This document shows positions 10,654 through 22,689 of a stretch of DNA of 64,000 nt, one piece after another. The position numbers and the translations under genes were made by a program. The DNA is from Agapetus fuscipes. Its lineage: Eukaryota > Arthropoda > Insecta > Trichoptera > Glossosomatidae. The stretch lies in NCBI GenBank assembly GCA_951799405.1, contig OX637356.1:10129229-10193228 (forward strand), given 5' to 3'. The notes under the pieces are model-generated. The model did not search any database and was not told the DNA's origin. It saw only the letters and a list, made by a program, of their open reading frames with translations. Within the stretch, counting starts at the first letter, position 1. Every line of letters starts with the position of its first letter.

Positions 10654-11766
10654 TTCCATGTGCTAGCGCAAAAAGTGACGTACTTGTTTCTTCTTCGACT
10701 TTGAAGCAAATTCCCACGGAGAGTAGGAGTGCCAGTGTCAGGTTGAGTAGGTATCCTATCTGCTATTATGACTTTGTGGCCTTTAAGCTGCTAAAATATA
10801 TGCGTGATATTTTATTGTTCTTTAACAAAATAATCCTTAAATTCTACGGGTGCCCCTATTCCTCACGAGAAATCGCCATTGTAAAAGACAGAAATTATTT
10901 TATTTTGTAAAGTTTCTGTACCTACTTTATTTCCAATCTGACGAGACGTTCGCGCCAGTAGGCTCTTGGCTGGGGAACCGGAAATACATGAATGGTGGTA
11001 AATTTAAATTGGCTGCAAGGCGGTAAATTTAAATTGGCTGCAGTTTGAAAATATTATTCTGAGTATTAAAATCATGATATTATATAGCCGTTATTATAAT
11101 GGCGGTAAATTTAAATTTCTGGCAGTTTGAAAATATAAATCTTAGTATTAAAATTATGTTATTAGGTATTATTGCAAAAATGTTTTTCAAATTTAAATTA
11201 AATTAAAATTTATTTTCACTAAATTTTGTATTTTTAGTTAGTCTTTTGGCTGGGGAACTGGAAATATATAAATGGTGGTAAATTTAAATTGGCTGCAGTT
11301 TAAAAATATTAATCTGAGTATTAAAATCATATTATTAAATAGCATTTATTATAATGGCAGCAAATTTAAATTTGTGGCAGTTTGAAAATATAAATCTTAG
11401 TATTAAAATTATGTCATTAGGTATTATTGCAAAAATGTCTTTCAAATTTAAATTAAATTGATTTTTTTTTGTTATAGATTTGGTATTTTTTTAGCTATTA
11501 AATATATATCACTATTGTGAGTAAATGGATGTGTGTGTGTGAGTTTCTGCAATCTATTTATTGTAAAGGTAAATGTGCGCAACTATTTTTACCTATTTGT
11601 ATCTTATTTATTACTTTACTTATTTTTATGAGTGAAACTAATTTTATTATTTTAGAATCTTGGTATCTTTTAATGTCAACATGTAATTGGAGTAATACGT
11701 AATTTTATTTATTTTCATATTTTTTATATTCTGAAGTATCCTATCCATTATTGTATTGTTCTAAAT

Positions 11767-12667
11767 CAGGCCTGGCCAACCCAAATTGCACCCGGGCCGC
11801 ATTGATGCCTATTGGCGCCTAAAATTTCCCCAAGGGCCACACATACAAACATTTTACAAAACAAATTATATAAAAAAACGAAACCACTGTTTTTTTTTTT
11901 TTTTGATGTCCATGTCCATGTTTATATCATATTATTGTTTATTAATTTTAAAAATGTAATTTGTGATGTTTGTTCCTTGACTTATACATAGGTTGGTATG
12001 CGGCTGACCACCCATACTGTAAAAAAAAAAAAAAGGTTCACTTTGCCAATGTCACCCCTGTTTCAGGGAAGGACGGTAAGAGTTGCAGGGCTTATGTTCA
12101 TTTGAGATTGGGTTTTTATATTGCAGGTCCACATGCGGCATGTGTTAGCGCGAAATTATGTACATGTCTGCTTGTGGGAATGCATTTAATGTAAATCTTA
12201 AATGATATATATCTTTGCAGCTTAGATTAGATTAGATTAGAAACCACAACCAGATGTGAAAAGAAAACACGCATTGAACCAACAACAAAAAATGTATTTA
12301 TGTAGTAAACAACATAACAAACAATTCAACAATAGAAAAATATTTTAACAACGAAAATTATTAATTAATCCTTAACTTCATAGAGGAAAAAATTCTTAAT
12401 TTTTCATTTCAAAATAATATTACAAATAAAACCAATTATCAGGGACTTCTCCTTTCAGTGCAAGATTTGAGATTCTTTTCGCTTACTTATTTTTTATAAA
12501 TCTAGGTATTTCAATATTTGAAGTTACACACCTTAACTGGTTTTCCAGATTTACGTCTGTTATAGACGCCCTATTTTTATTTTTATTATATTTCATTTTT
12601 ATTTTTCATCACACTTGACCGCGGGCCGCACGTAAAGGCGCCGCGGGCCGTGGGTTGGCCAGGCCTG
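11767..12667. mobile_element. hAT-like non-autonomous element, 901 bp
   Basis: The ends are CAGGCCTGGCCAACCCAAAT and its imperfect inverse ending GGTTGGCCAGGCCTG. Both sides carry the identical 8-bp target duplication TTCTAAAT (11759-11766 and 12668-12675). The CAGG..TGGCCAAC termini and 8-bp duplication are hAT features. The interior has no transposase and contains an R1 copy. Confidence 0.9.
11975..12240 (+). repeat. R1 dispersed repeat, complete copy with (TTAGA)n tail
   Basis: It runs from TTCCTTGACTTATA..GGTTGGTATGCGGCTGACC through GTCACCCCTGTTTCAGGGAA and CACATGCGGCATGTG to CTTTGCAGCTTAGATTAGATTAG. It is one of the best reference copies of the family, which has at least 14 members in this window. 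The simple-repeat tail suggests a retroposed element, but I found no tRNA-like head. Confidence 0.8.
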
Positions 12668-13118
12668 TTCTAAATAAATAAATAAAAATGTGATTATATG
12701 ACCCATATATAACGGCGGCAAATTTAAATTCAAAATATAAATCAGTTATCTTTAAATTTTAGTATTATAATCCCGAGATTCAATAGCCCTTATTTTAAAA
12801 GTTAAACTTGTTTGCAATAATACCTAATGACATAATTTTAATACTAAGATTTATATTTTCAAACTGCCACAAATTTAAATTTGCTGCCATTATAATAAAG
12901 TCTATATATAATAACAAAAGCCAAAAGCCTAACTAAAAATACAAAATTTAGTGAAAATAAATTTTAATTTAATTTAAATTTGAAAGACATTTTTGCAATA
13001 ATACCTAATAATATAATTTTAATACTAAGATTTATATTTTCAAACTGCCAGAAATTTAAATTTACCGCCATTATAATAACGGCTATATAATATCATGATT
13101 TTAATACTATCTATAAAC

Positions 13119-13364
13119 TATAATCTAAGCTGCAAGGATATGTAAGCATTTAAGGCTCATATGAAATGCATGCCTACAGACAGGCACATGTAGGTTCGCG
13201 CCTACACATTCTGCATGTGTGCATACAAATAAAGAAAACCTCACATGGACCTAAACCTTGCAACTCCTGCCGCCGTTCCCTGAACCGGGGTGGCATTGGC
13301 AAAAGTAAACCGATTTTTACAGCACGGGTGGTCAGCCTCGTACCAACCTATCAGTCAAGGAGCT
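13119..13364 (-). repeat. R1 dispersed repeat copy
   Basis: In reverse orientation it runs from TAATCTAAGCTGCAAGGATAT to GGTCAGCCTCGTACCAACCT and a terminal AGTCAAGGA, matching the other R1 copies end to end. Confidence 0.75.
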
Positions 13365-13510
13365 CAGAATAATATTTTCAAACTGCAGCCAATTTAAATT
13401 TACCGCCTTGCAGCCAATTTAAATTTACCACCATTCATGTATTTCCGGTTCCCCAGCCAAGAGCCTACTGGCGCGAACGTCTCGTCCAATCAGGCCAACC
13501 TGCTGACTAC

Positions 13511-14330
13511 GGATGGGCAAATGAAAAAAAAATATCGATAAAAAAAATAATGGCTGATTTATTTGATGAGCGCTGTTTTTGTGTGTATCACACCTCAAGA
13601 GCCCTCTGCGAGCTTGGTCGTCGCTGTAGAAAGCGCCAATTCTCAAGCACGACCCAGTTGTTGTAAGGCTGGATGGACCTTTTGATGACCGGTCTTTGGT
13701 AAAGGTTTATGAATTTTTTATCCCAGCGAAGAGCAAATTTGAAATATAAATGGTATATTTTTTGTGCTCCACCGGGATTCAAACCCACGACCTTCCAGTT
13801 ACGAGTCCGAAGTGTTACCACCTGGACTACGGACCGGTCATATATCGAATCGATATTTTGAAACACTATCAAAATATATCGAGGAAAAAATATCGATATT
13901 TCGATATATTTTCGATATATGGGTTAACAAGCTGTTTCAACACCAACACAACGCGTTTCAAAACAAATATCGAAATTTTGCAACAAAATATCGGTCGTTG
14001 GCGGGTAACGTCTCAAAATTTCGATATTTTTTGGGTTAAAAATCTGTCCACGGGGGGGAGAGGAGACATGCAATTTGCTACGTAAAAATGTTGGCTTCAA
14101 AACACAACCACCTATAAAGTGTGGGGGGCAAAATGACATTTGCAAAAAATATCGTTTTTGCTACGATTTTGATACTTGAAAAAAACTATCGAAATATCGA
14201 TTAATCGATATTTCTAATATCGATTTTTCTTTATTAATTGATAATCGATATTTCTAATATCGATGAAAATATCGATTTTTTTCAAAAAAAATATCGGTAC
14301 TTTTGCCATATCGATATATATCGCCCATCC
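13511..14330. mobile_element. ATCGATA-rich element with GGATGGGC ends
   Basis: The ends GGATGGGC (13511) and GCCCATCC (to 14330) are inverted and flanked by CTAC on both sides. The interior is dense in ATATCGATATTTCGATA motifs and holds an S1 SINE (13548-13839). Similar GGGATGGGC plus ATCGATA sequence recurs at 60115-60665, so this is a family of low-complexity non-autonomous elements. Confidence 0.55.
13548..13839 (-). repeat. SINE family S1 copy
   Basis: A near full-length S1 copy on the minus strand, with head GACCGGTCCGTAGTCCAGG and box B-like GGTTTGAATCCC, nested in the ATCGATA-rich element. Confidence 0.8.
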
Positions 14331-14588
14331 CTACTGCTGACATTACTGTCCTGTCACTTCGTACTTTTGATAGACTCGTTTTTCCATTTGATTTTTTTTC
14401 AATAAAAATTACATGTAAGTATAAATTCATATATTCACGCAATATATTAGAATCAGTCGTACACAGAGTATAGGTACTCAGTCGTAGTCCATAACAGCAT
14501 CCCCCTGTTACTGTCATCGACGTTCAGTTGTATATAGGTAAACCGTCTTATTTTAGCAATGTACAAAAGGCTTGTCCGCCGTTCTAAT

Positions 14589-14844
14589 AATGATCTAATC
14601 TAAGTTGAAAAGACATGTTACATTGGGGATTCACATTATATGCATTCTCACAAGCAGACACGTACAAGTCCGCGCTTGCACATGCAGCATGTGAGAACCT
14701 ACAACATAAAAACCCAAACCTCAAATGGACGTACACGCTGCAACTCTTGCCGACCTTCCCTCAAACAGGGGTAACATTGGCAAAGTGAAACATTTGTTAC
14801 AGCATGGATGGTCAGCTGCATACCAACCTAAAAGTCAAGGAAGC
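14589..14844 (-). repeat. R1 dispersed repeat copy
   Basis: A near full-length reverse copy, from ATCTAATCTAAGTTG to AGTCAAGGA. It ends about 45 bp upstream of the MZT1 coding exon and so lies in its intron or 5' flank. Confidence 0.8.
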
Positions 14845-14891
14845 AGCGTATATTAACATGTATAAATTAGTATTGTTTTCTTTTCAGGAAA

Positions 14892-15104
14892 ATGTCGGTG
14901 GAAAGGGACTCGCAAATATCTCAAGCGCGAGACACGTTCCACAATCTGCTTCAGATATCCCACCTGTTGGACACTGGGCTGGACGCGGAGACTCTCACTG
15001 TCTGCGTGCGCTTGTGTGAGATGGGCATCAACCCCGACACCCTGGCCTCCGTCATCAAGGACATCCGGCGGGTAGCGCAAGGCGAGACCAAGAGCGCTGC
15101 CTGA
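14892..15104 (+). CDS. MZT1: Mitotic-spindle organizing protein 1 (MOZART1)
   Basis: A 70-residue helical protein that binds the N-terminus of gamma-tubulin complex proteins and helps recruit and activate the gamma-tubulin ring complex. The sequence DTFHNLLQISHLLDTGLD and ETLTVCVRLCEMGINPDTLA followed by SVIKDIRR is the diagnostic MOZART1 core of three short helices. The exon opens at 14888 after a good acceptor (TTGTTTTCTTTTCAG), four bases before the ATG, so an untranslated first exon should lie upstream. The complete reading frame is in this exon. TGA is at 15102-15104, with an AATAAA near 15182. The length is slightly below that of vertebrate MZT1 because the N-terminal tail is short. Confidence 0.95.
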   Translation: MSVERDSQISQARDTFHNLLQISHLLDTGLDAETLTVCVRLCEMGINPDTLASVIKDIRRVAQGETKSAA

Positions 15105-15447
15105 CCTCCAGCTGCAGACAAGCACATTCACAAACAACGCTGTGTAACATCAGAGTGCTAGCCAGAAGCGCTATTCGGCTAAATAAACTTAAGGCGACGA
15201 GCTGCCGATTTGTGTCCTAAAATAAGGTGTAGTGTGACTTTTTATCCATGGAGGTCTTTTGCTAGCGCAAGCACTCCCGACTTGTATGGATATCTAGAGT
15301 GTAAGGAATTTACTCAGCAGAATAGCGCTTCAGGGGAGTGAATCTCACACAATGTACAGGCCATCTATAATCTAAGTTGCAAGGATAACAATAATAATGA
15401 CAATATTTGTAGTGCCGTTTTGTGATAAATCACTGCATGGGCACCAT

Positions 15448-15563
15448 TCAACTGTAACAACTCCGAAACAAACATGTCTTCAATCCTGACTTAAATGCAC
15501 TTGCACTCTCTACGGCCCTTAGCTCATGGGGTAGGGCATTCCACAGCACAGGGCCGGCTATGC
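15448..15563 (-). pseudogene. Non-LTR reverse transcriptase, C-terminal fragment
   Basis: On the minus strand the translation reads AGPVLWNALPHELRAVESAS then FKSGLKTCLF before a stop. This is the conserved tail of CR1/Jockey-type reverse transcriptases (GP.LWN.LP...FK..LK..L). Nothing upstream of it survives. Confidence 0.7.
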
Positions 15564-15584
15564 AAGTAAGGATATATCAATATT

Positions 15585-15775
15585 TAAGGATTAAATTTAA
15601 TACACGTCCGCAAGCAGATGCGTGTAAGTTCACACTTACATATGCCGAATGTGAACTCACACCATAGAACCCAAATTCCAAATGATCATAATCCCTGCAA
15701 CTCTTGGCGACCTTCAAACCGAGGTGACATAAGCAGTTTAGGTGGTCAACCACATACCAACCTGGAAACTATGGA
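15585..15775 (-). repeat. R1 dispersed repeat copy, partial
   Basis: It contains GTCCGCAAGCAGATGCGTGT, the CCCTGCAACTCTTG block and GTGGTCAACCACATACCAACCTG. Divergent and partly deleted. A detached R1 end fragment lies at 15367-15387. Confidence 0.65.
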
Positions 15776-16022
15776 ATATCGAGGTATAATATTAGTGGAG
15801 CCGAAACTAGCGTACGGCATTGAAACATACTATGTGGAAAACCTTTCAAACACAAAGGAATACCTACAGATGTACACTGCTTTAACTGAATTTAGATGAC
15901 AGCTTAAGGACGGCACTGCTATGACTTTGGGGCTTTCAAGGTGATAAAATGGATATGTTTTGTTTTTTCTTTGACAATTCTAGCTATTCAGTCAACTTTG
16001 CTGTTTGCTTTGTTGCTGTAGC

Positions 16023-16480
16023 AAAGTACTGTTGAGCCGAAATTTAAGCCTTGAACTCCGGAAGCGCATAGTGAGGTGCTACGTTTTCCCAATCGCTCTG
16101 TATGGTATGGAGGGATGGACTCTCACGCAGGCACTGGAGAGACGAATTGAAGCATTCGAGGTGTGTCTATACTGAAAAATACTTGGGATCTCTTGGCGTG
16201 ATCGAGTCACCAATGAAGAAGTCCTTCAACGAATGCGCACTACAAAGGAGCTCCTGCATACCATTAAGCAGAGAAAGCTTATGTACTTCGGTCACATTAT
16301 GAGAAATGAGAAGTACTGTCTCCTTCATCTTATCATTCAGGGTGAGATTGAGGGGAGAAGATCTCAGGGACGCCAAAGGACATTGTGGCAGAAGCACCAA
16401 GTCCCTGTTTCGAGCCTCAGCATCAAAAGTGAAAATAGCCATGATGATCGCCGATCTTCGATAGAAGTGGCACAAAAAGA
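16023..16480 (+). pseudogene. RTE-like retrotransposon, C-terminal fragment
   Basis: The translation gives LELRKRIVRCYVFPIALYGM and EGWTLTQALERRIEAFEV. After a frameshift near 16173 it continues RDRVTNEEVLQRM, then IKQRKLMYFGHIMRNEKY and GRRSQGRQRTLW. This is the thumb and C-terminus of an RTE-type reverse transcriptase, broken and 5' truncated, and related to 5610-5900. Confidence 0.8.
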
Positions 16481-16929
16481 AGAAGAAGTCAACTTTACAT
16501 TGAACTTAACTAAAGTCATTTTGCAAGATGGCAACGTTTTTTCACTACATTCAGTTTAAGCCATGTCAATCCATTATAATCATGTGAAATTCTATGTTTT
16601 CTTGCCTTAAACACCCAATAATCACATGCCATTAAGTTTCATAATAAATTTTCTTTCAAAATTGTCAAATTTACATACATACAATTTCTGCGCAGAGATG
16701 ACATTGTAGTTCTATAGGAAAAATTCTAACATCTATCACGCTTGCCTGTTAATATTCTAGTCACACTCAAAGCATCTTTGTTATTTTTCTAAGTAAGATT
16801 TGTGGTGAGGTAGGTTGAAACACATATAGCATCTACTTGCGTTAAAATAGCATCGAATTCACTATATTATACCTCAATCAAAAGCTAACAAAAATGAATT
16901 TAACCTAATAAAGTTTTCAATTCTTGACT

Positions 16930-17105
16930 TTGGTTTAGCGCTGACCCCCATACTGTAAAAATTGGTTCCCTATGTCCTTTCTGTTTAAGGGAAGGGTGGC
17001 AGGAGTTGCAGGGTGTGTGCTGATTCAAAATTTGTTTTATTTTATTTTGTAAATACAGCTGCATCAAGTGTTAAGTGCGAACATGTCTGTTTGTGGGCAT
17101 TCATA
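16930..17105 (+). repeat. R1 dispersed repeat copy, diverged
   Basis: CGCTGACCCCCATACTGTAA, the AGGAGTTGCAGGG block and a terminal GCGAACATGTCTGTTTGTGG match R1 in order. Confidence 0.6.
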
Positions 17106-17111
17106 AATAAA

Positions 17112-17262
17112 TATTAGGATGATTTATTCGGTGAGCCCTTTTTTTGTTTGTATCACACCTCAAGAGCCCTCTGTGAGCTATTTGAAGTGATATAGAAAGT
17201 GTCAATTAGACAAGCAAGACTCTGTTGCTGTAAGGTTGGACCTTTTAGGTGACTGTTCTTGA
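17112..17262 (-). repeat. SINE family S1 copy, partial
   Basis: It holds only the tail half of S1 (ATTAGGATGATTTATTCGGT to CTGTAAGGTTGGACC). The tRNA-like head is missing. Confidence 0.65.
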
Positions 17263-18620
17263 AAACCGTATGGTCTTTGCTTTAAAAATAATAATTATGT
17301 GAGTTGAAAAATGACTGAATAGTCCCAGCACATTTTTGAACATGAAACGTTTTTCTCAGCGAACAAACGTCAGTCTTATTTGGGGCTACTGTCCATAGCA
17401 ATGATCAACAAAATATTTGTTTGCCTTTTCCCTGACGTTAGACAACCCAGACTGTTCGCTCCTCCAGTTCTTGTTTAGCGTATACGCCAATCTTGTCAAA
17501 TATGACTTTTTCATGCAGTTGTCTTATGAATCAAATTCTACACAATCTGAGCTAAGAAAAACTGTAAAACTGGATAATGTGAGAGTTCTTTTAAATATTT
17601 TTTAAATAAATTTCTTGTTTTCATAAGACACATTGGTCCAGTACACATGCAAACATTGCTCATGTAAAATTTTCTGAATGGCGTATACGATAAACAAGAA
17701 CTAAGGCAGCGTGTTGGCAACATAATTTTGTCTATGACAATTTATTTGCGGATCTCATTTTAAATTTCAGATAATTATTTTTAATTAAGAAAAGTAAACA
17801 CATTTTGCACCACTAAATGCCTACTTTGTCTTCCATAGAATGTTTGTCTCTGCCAGAAAGAAGGATGGCATTTTTCAAAAATTACTGCTACATGGGTGGT
17901 CAGCCTCATATCAAACAAGAAAATTCATAAATTGTTTGTTTTTAAAATCTAAAACTGCAATCCATACTTTTTGTAAACTTTGAGGAAAAAGTTGCCAAGG
18001 GTTAATGTCATTCTAAAAGAAAAAAAAAATGGTACCAATTAGTAGTTTACACATAACACCCCGTATGTTTTTAGTTTTTGAAAAAGAAAAAAAAATTTCA
18101 TGTACGGGTATTTGCCTGAAAAATAATTTGTCTAATAAATTATAAAGTTAAAATTTACAACAATGCTTTTATTGATGAAACCTTTTTATTACAGTAAAGT
18201 ATCATAATGACTTACCAGGTAACTTAAACAACTACGTTCTTTATGTTTCTAACAATTGTAAATACAAATAATGACTATGATAACAATATGGGGCTGCTTA
18301 AAACCTAAATTGTTTATTGCAATCAAAAAGATTTAAATGCTCTCCACTGTGCATGATTTTCAGACCATAGCTGTATTCTGTTAGCTCATTTATTGAAATT
18401 TTGCTGTCTCTTTTTGTCTTATCTCACTCAGTGGAACACATGTAAAATCAACCAAACACTCCATCTAGTTCTTTCATATTGATCTATGATTGTTGCCCAA
18501 TGAAAACATGGCTTTCTTTGGCTGCATTGAAATAGTTATATGAACTGAATAAAAAAAAGTACTTGAAATATTCTCACAAGTTTGTTATTTTCTTTCACTT
18601 TATAACGACGCTAAGCTATT
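17263..18620. other. Intergenic, no recognised gene
   Basis: AT-rich sequence between MZT1 and TIM17. I see short ORFs only, with no family signature or codon pattern, and no repeat of a named family apart from short R1-like words near 17890. Confidence 0.5.
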
Positions 18621-18982
18621 GAAAAATAATCTGGTGTTGCTTTCATAGCATGGAAAGGCAGAGAACAACTGAATAATAATCTGGTGTTGCTTTCATAGCA
18701 TGGAAAGGCAGAGAACAACTGAATAATAATCTGGTGTTGCTTTCATAGCATGGAAAGGCAGAGAACAACTGAATAATAATCTGGTGTTGCTTTCATAGCA
18801 TGGAAAGGCAGAGAACAACTGAATAATAATCTGGTGTTGCTTTCATAGCATGGAAAGGCAGAGAACAACTGAATAATAATCTGGTGTTGCTTTCATAGCA
18901 TGGAAAGGCAGAGAACAACTGAATAATAATCTGGTGTTGCTTTCATAGCATGGAAAGGCAGAGAACAACTGAATAATAATCT
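18621..18982. repeat. 50-bp minisatellite, about 7 copies
   Basis: The unit GAATAATAATCTGGTGTTGC + TTTCATAGCATGGAAAGGCA + GAGAACAACT repeats almost without change. The first unit starts GAAAAATAAT and the last breaks off at CTAGAATG. It lies downstream of the TIM17 stop codon. Confidence 0.95.
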
Positions 18983-19197
18983 AGAATGATACAATTGTTC
19001 TTAGACTTTCATGCCTAGTTTCAGATAATGTCCATGTATGTCCACAGTATTACCTGCAGAAGCCCACGTGTCTTTACGAGCTATGACATTGAGTGGCTCG
19101 CAATTAAGTAACAAAACATAATGCCTCTACAGATAAATCTATGGACCACGGCTAGAACGAAACGGGAGGAGATTAACCACCGTCTGAATGAAAAGCT

Positions 19198-22014
19198 CTA
19201 ATTTGAGTTGGTTAAACCAGCTGCTCCCAAAGCTGATGGATCTTCAAACACAGGGGCCTGAGGCTTGAACTGCTCCGCTGTCAGTCTGGTGAACATGATG
19301 CCGATGCCCTCAATGAGTGCCAGCAGCACTCCGCCCACCACTGCACTGCCTGCCATGGCGGGGACTCCTGCAAACGTAATACACTCATCATCATCCATGG
19401 CCCTACAGTCATATTCAGCTTAGGCCTAGGAATGCCATGGATATGAAATTTTGGATATGGATAAGGATATGGAAATACTATTATTTCAGATACAGATACG
19501 TATCCATTTCACATACTTTACATACATACCAATTATTGCATAAAAGTTTTAGGCTTACACGGCCGGCTGATGATGCTGGAGAGGTGTTTTCCGGGATCTG
19601 TTGTTGTGGTCTGAGGGAGCTGGAGCTTCCGGATGTTTCGCCCATGTCTACGATGGGCTTTTTCACAGTGGAAGTGCAATGATGAAAACAGTTTTCTTCA
19701 AGATCATCTTCATCATTGCACTTTCTCGCTAAAGAAGCCCATCATAGAAATGGGCGAAAAGCTCCAGCTCCCACAGACCATGGCAACAGATCCCAGAAAA
19801 CATCTCTCCAGCATATCAAACATTTACACAGCCTTCACAAGAAATGATAACCATCCACCTTGAGAGCTGGGAAACCCCCAATTCAACTGATATAGTTGGC
19901 ACTATTATTATTATCATCTAGGTTTTTAGCAGTAACTTCGTGAAAGTTCATTTTAATAGATTAAAATAAAATACTTCTTTGTTATAATTCACATGAGTTT
20001 TTATTTTTTAAACACTACCGGTTTCGGGAGAAGCAATACCTCCCATCTTCAGGTGTAAATATAAACTAACATACAATACATTATGACGTGAGGATTTGAA
20101 TTACAGAGGGGGAAGGGGGGGGGGGGTGTTATGTGGGCGGGGCGTAGTAGGAAACATAGGAAGTAGGGGAGAAGTGTTAGGAAAAATGATATTATTTAAG
20201 AGATTATTTGATCAGCCCCCTTACCTGTAAAAATAAATGGGTTCTACATGCCACATTTTACCTCTTTGGGAACAACTTGGTAAAAAGTTGCACAAATAAT
20301 CGCAGACTAGTCGCGTTAATAACCATGTGTTACATCCATAACACTTTCGATGCATTCTGCCAGGTTGTCCGGGTTTGCGCCGTGTCGGAAGTCAGTAGTG
20401 TATGGAGATGTATGAAATCTTGCACACGTTTATGCGGTAGTTCATGTCTATGAACTACCGCATAACGAACTACGATTATCAATCCAGATAAGATGTGTTA
20501 TGTCTGAAATGGCCCTTACCGTTTCTAGCGGCAAGGATGCCCCCTGTGAGAGCCCCACTCATTATCGAGTTCCACGGGTCTTCCTTCTTGCGAATGTGTA
20601 CAAGTGTGCAGTCTATTGTGGAGAACATGCCACCCCAAACGGCGAAGTTGCCGGCAATGATGGGCGACCTGTGCTTGATGGCCGTCAAACTGCCAATCTG
20701 CAACAACAAACAAACCCTCTTACTTGATACTATTACTGTTAGTTACAGTCCATTACACACTAGACGCATTCTGCCCAGTTTTTTTTCTATCCGGCACCGG
20801 TTTGGCAGTCAGTAGTGTATGGAGATGCATGAAAGCTTTCACACAGTTTGCCTTGTAATCCATAGACAACCAGTCAGAATGTGTTGTGTCTGAAATGGCC
20901 CTTAAAGTTATTGAGTTTAGTCTTCTTTGCGGTGAATCCCACAGAGAGCAGGGGCGCTAGTGTCAAGTTAACTCAATGTTGGGATCAGGAAAGTTGGGAA
21001 AGGGAATAACTGAGTGAGGATAACTTGCACATACATGCACTAATCTTTATTTAGATCTGCAGCAACTAGCCGAGAGACTAATTAGAGAGAGGGATATCAA
21101 CAGAGTTGTAAGAGTAAATATAGCATGCAATTTATATACTGAAGGGATTTAAAAATATATATATTTCGTGAGTGCTGTTTTTCTGTCACCTCAAGAGCCC
21201 TCTGCAAGCTTGGTCATTGCTGTAAAAAGCGGCAATTCTCAAGCAAGACCCAGTTGCTGTAAGGCTGGATGGACCTTTAGTGACCAGTCTTTGGTAAAGG
21301 TATACAAATTTTTTCACCAAGCAAAGAGCATATTTTAAAATATAGATGGCGTATTTTTGTGCTCCGCCGGGATTCGAACCCTCAACTTTCCATTTAGGAG
21401 TCCGAAGTGTTACCACTGGACTATGGATTTATAATTTATAATCTAAAATCTTAATTGCAAAGATATATGAACATTTAGGACTCATATTAAATATATGCCC
21501 ACAAGTAGACACGTGTTAGCTTGCGCTTACAAATGCGAACAACATGAAAACCCAAATTTCAAATGAACAAAATCAATAACATAAGCTCTGCAACTCTTGT
21601 TGACTTTTGCTATTGGTTGCTAAGAACCATAGTCCCAAGCAAGTGTGACGTTTGCGGCCGACACAAAAGTTTTAAATTCAAATTTATGCTAAATCTTAGC
21701 ACTGGAATAAAGCAAATCCTTGATTAATACCGGGAAACTGTTTTTTTTTATTCATCATGGGTGAAGACACATGGTCTAGGGATATTTTGAATGTGAGGAC
21801 TCAATTCCATTTAAAACATACACAGGTTATGAGCAATGGAAAATTCCCTATTTCATATTGTCTCACTGACCATTCGCTTGTTGAAGCCTGACGGGGCATT
21901 TCGAAACCCCTTAATGGAGTGGAACACACCGCCTCCTATGGCTCCCATGAGGAAGGCTCCACCACAGTCATCCAAGATGCGCCAAGGACACGGCTCTCGA
22001 GAATATTCATCCAT
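19198..22014 (-). CDS. TIM17: Mitochondrial import inner membrane translocase subunit Tim17
   Basis: Channel-side subunit of the TIM23 complex, which imports presequence proteins across the mitochondrial inner membrane. Coding exons on the minus strand: 21871-22014 (48 codons), 20520-20697 and 19198-19367, giving 163 residues. The N-terminus [20 protein letters not shown] with the [15 protein letters not shown] stretch is the Tim17 signature. Exon 2 carries [13 protein letters not shown] and [20 protein letters not shown]. Exon 3 adds [18 protein letters not shown] and a short hydrophilic tail. Four transmembrane segments with glycine motifs are expected. Splice junctions: ATG-GTCAGT to TTGCAG-ATTGGC (phase 0) and AACG-GTAAGG to TTTGCAG-GAGTCC (phase 1). 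The stop is TAG at 19198. Introns contain foldback and SINE copies. Whether it is a Tim17-A or -B type cannot be told by eye. Confidence 0.96.
19571..19815. mobile_element. Foldback element, GATGCTGGAG family
   Basis: The left arm (TGATGCTGGAGAGGTGTTTT to about 19680) and right arm (about 19700-19815, ending ACATCTCTCCAGCATATCA) are inverted copies. They enclose GAGCTGGAGCTTCCGGATGT-type sequence, with a short junction in the middle. A shorter relative is at 41395-41530. It lies in TIM17 intron 2. Confidence 0.75.
20214..20300 (+). repeat. S2 SINE tail fragment
   Basis: CAGCCCCCTTACCTGTAAAAATAAA..GGTTCTAC followed by an ACAACTTGGTAAAAAGTTGC-like end matches the tail of S2. It lies in TIM17 intron 2. 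Confidence 0.55.
21167..21428 (-). repeat. SINE family S1 copy
   Basis: A near-complete minus-strand S1 copy, with box B-like GGTTCGAATCCC at the head side and the CAAGAGCCCTCTGCAAGCTT block at the tail side. It lies in TIM17 intron 1. Confidence 0.8.
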
Positions 22015-22319
22015 CTTTGCTCGGTTAACTGAAAATAATAATGCGTTAAAAGGGTGATCGATATATATATCCGGCTGAGTTATTTTAAAAATTACACATG
22101 ATAAGCGAGTGCTGTTGTTGTGTGTCACACCTCAAGGGCCCTCTCCGATCACAGGAAAGACTTTTAAAAAGTCTTGAGAGTTCCTCGGAACAAACCCACA
22201 GACTTCTGACATCTGGACGTCTGGATGGCAGTCTGTTCCACTCCACCAAGTGCAACACGGATTATGATGATGATGGATGATTTATTTCCGGTGGCGCCGT
22301 TTAATGATCACAGACCATC

Positions 22320-22470
22320 TCAAGGGCGCCGTGGCTCTTCGAAAACAGCATTTTCGTACCTAAGTCCTCGTCTCAAGGTGATGGTTGGCTGGTCAGAGCG
22401 AAGGTCGACATGCAGCTTATTCCAGGCAACTGGCCCAGCTACCCCAAAGGAATTTCCGATCACGAAATGT
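22320..22470 (-). pseudogene. Non-LTR reverse transcriptase, C-terminal fragment
   Basis: The minus-strand translation FGVAGPVAWNKLHVDLRSDQ resembles the VAGP..WN.LP..LR tail of CR1/Jockey-type reverse transcriptases. The rest of the element is absent. An S2 tail fragment follows at 22568-22680. Confidence 0.55.
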
Positions 22471-22689
22471 ACGGTCCCAGAAAATTGTATGCATCTGATG
22501 GCGCACAAATTTTAGGTAAACCAAATTGACCTCAGCATCAAAAACTTCAACTGAAGTGGTGGCATAAGGCCAGCCCCCTAACCTGTAAAAATAAATAGGT
22601 TCCACTCGCCACACGTGAAACCCTTTGGGGATAACGCGGCAAGAAGTTGCACTATATGTGTAGCTTAGTTGCGAGCCGTTTTTTTAATC

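Larger units (their letters stand above)
10939..13486. mobile_element. Non-autonomous element with long inverted ends, carrying nested insertions
   Basis: The left end (from GACGAGACGTTCGCGCCAGT at 10940) is matched inverted at the right end (to 13486), and the similarity continues inward through blocks of TAAATTTAAATTGGCTGCA. CAATC flanks both sides, with one extra T on the left, so a 5-bp duplication is likely but imperfect. The left half also contains a partial direct repeat of itself (about 10970-11210 and 11240-11470). A hAT-like element (11767-12667) and an R1 copy (13119-13364) are inserted in it. There is no transposase ORF. Confidence 0.7.

Noticed and set aside
18621..18982. CRISPR array
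   Set aside because: Units are contiguous with no variable spacers, and the genome is eukaryotic.
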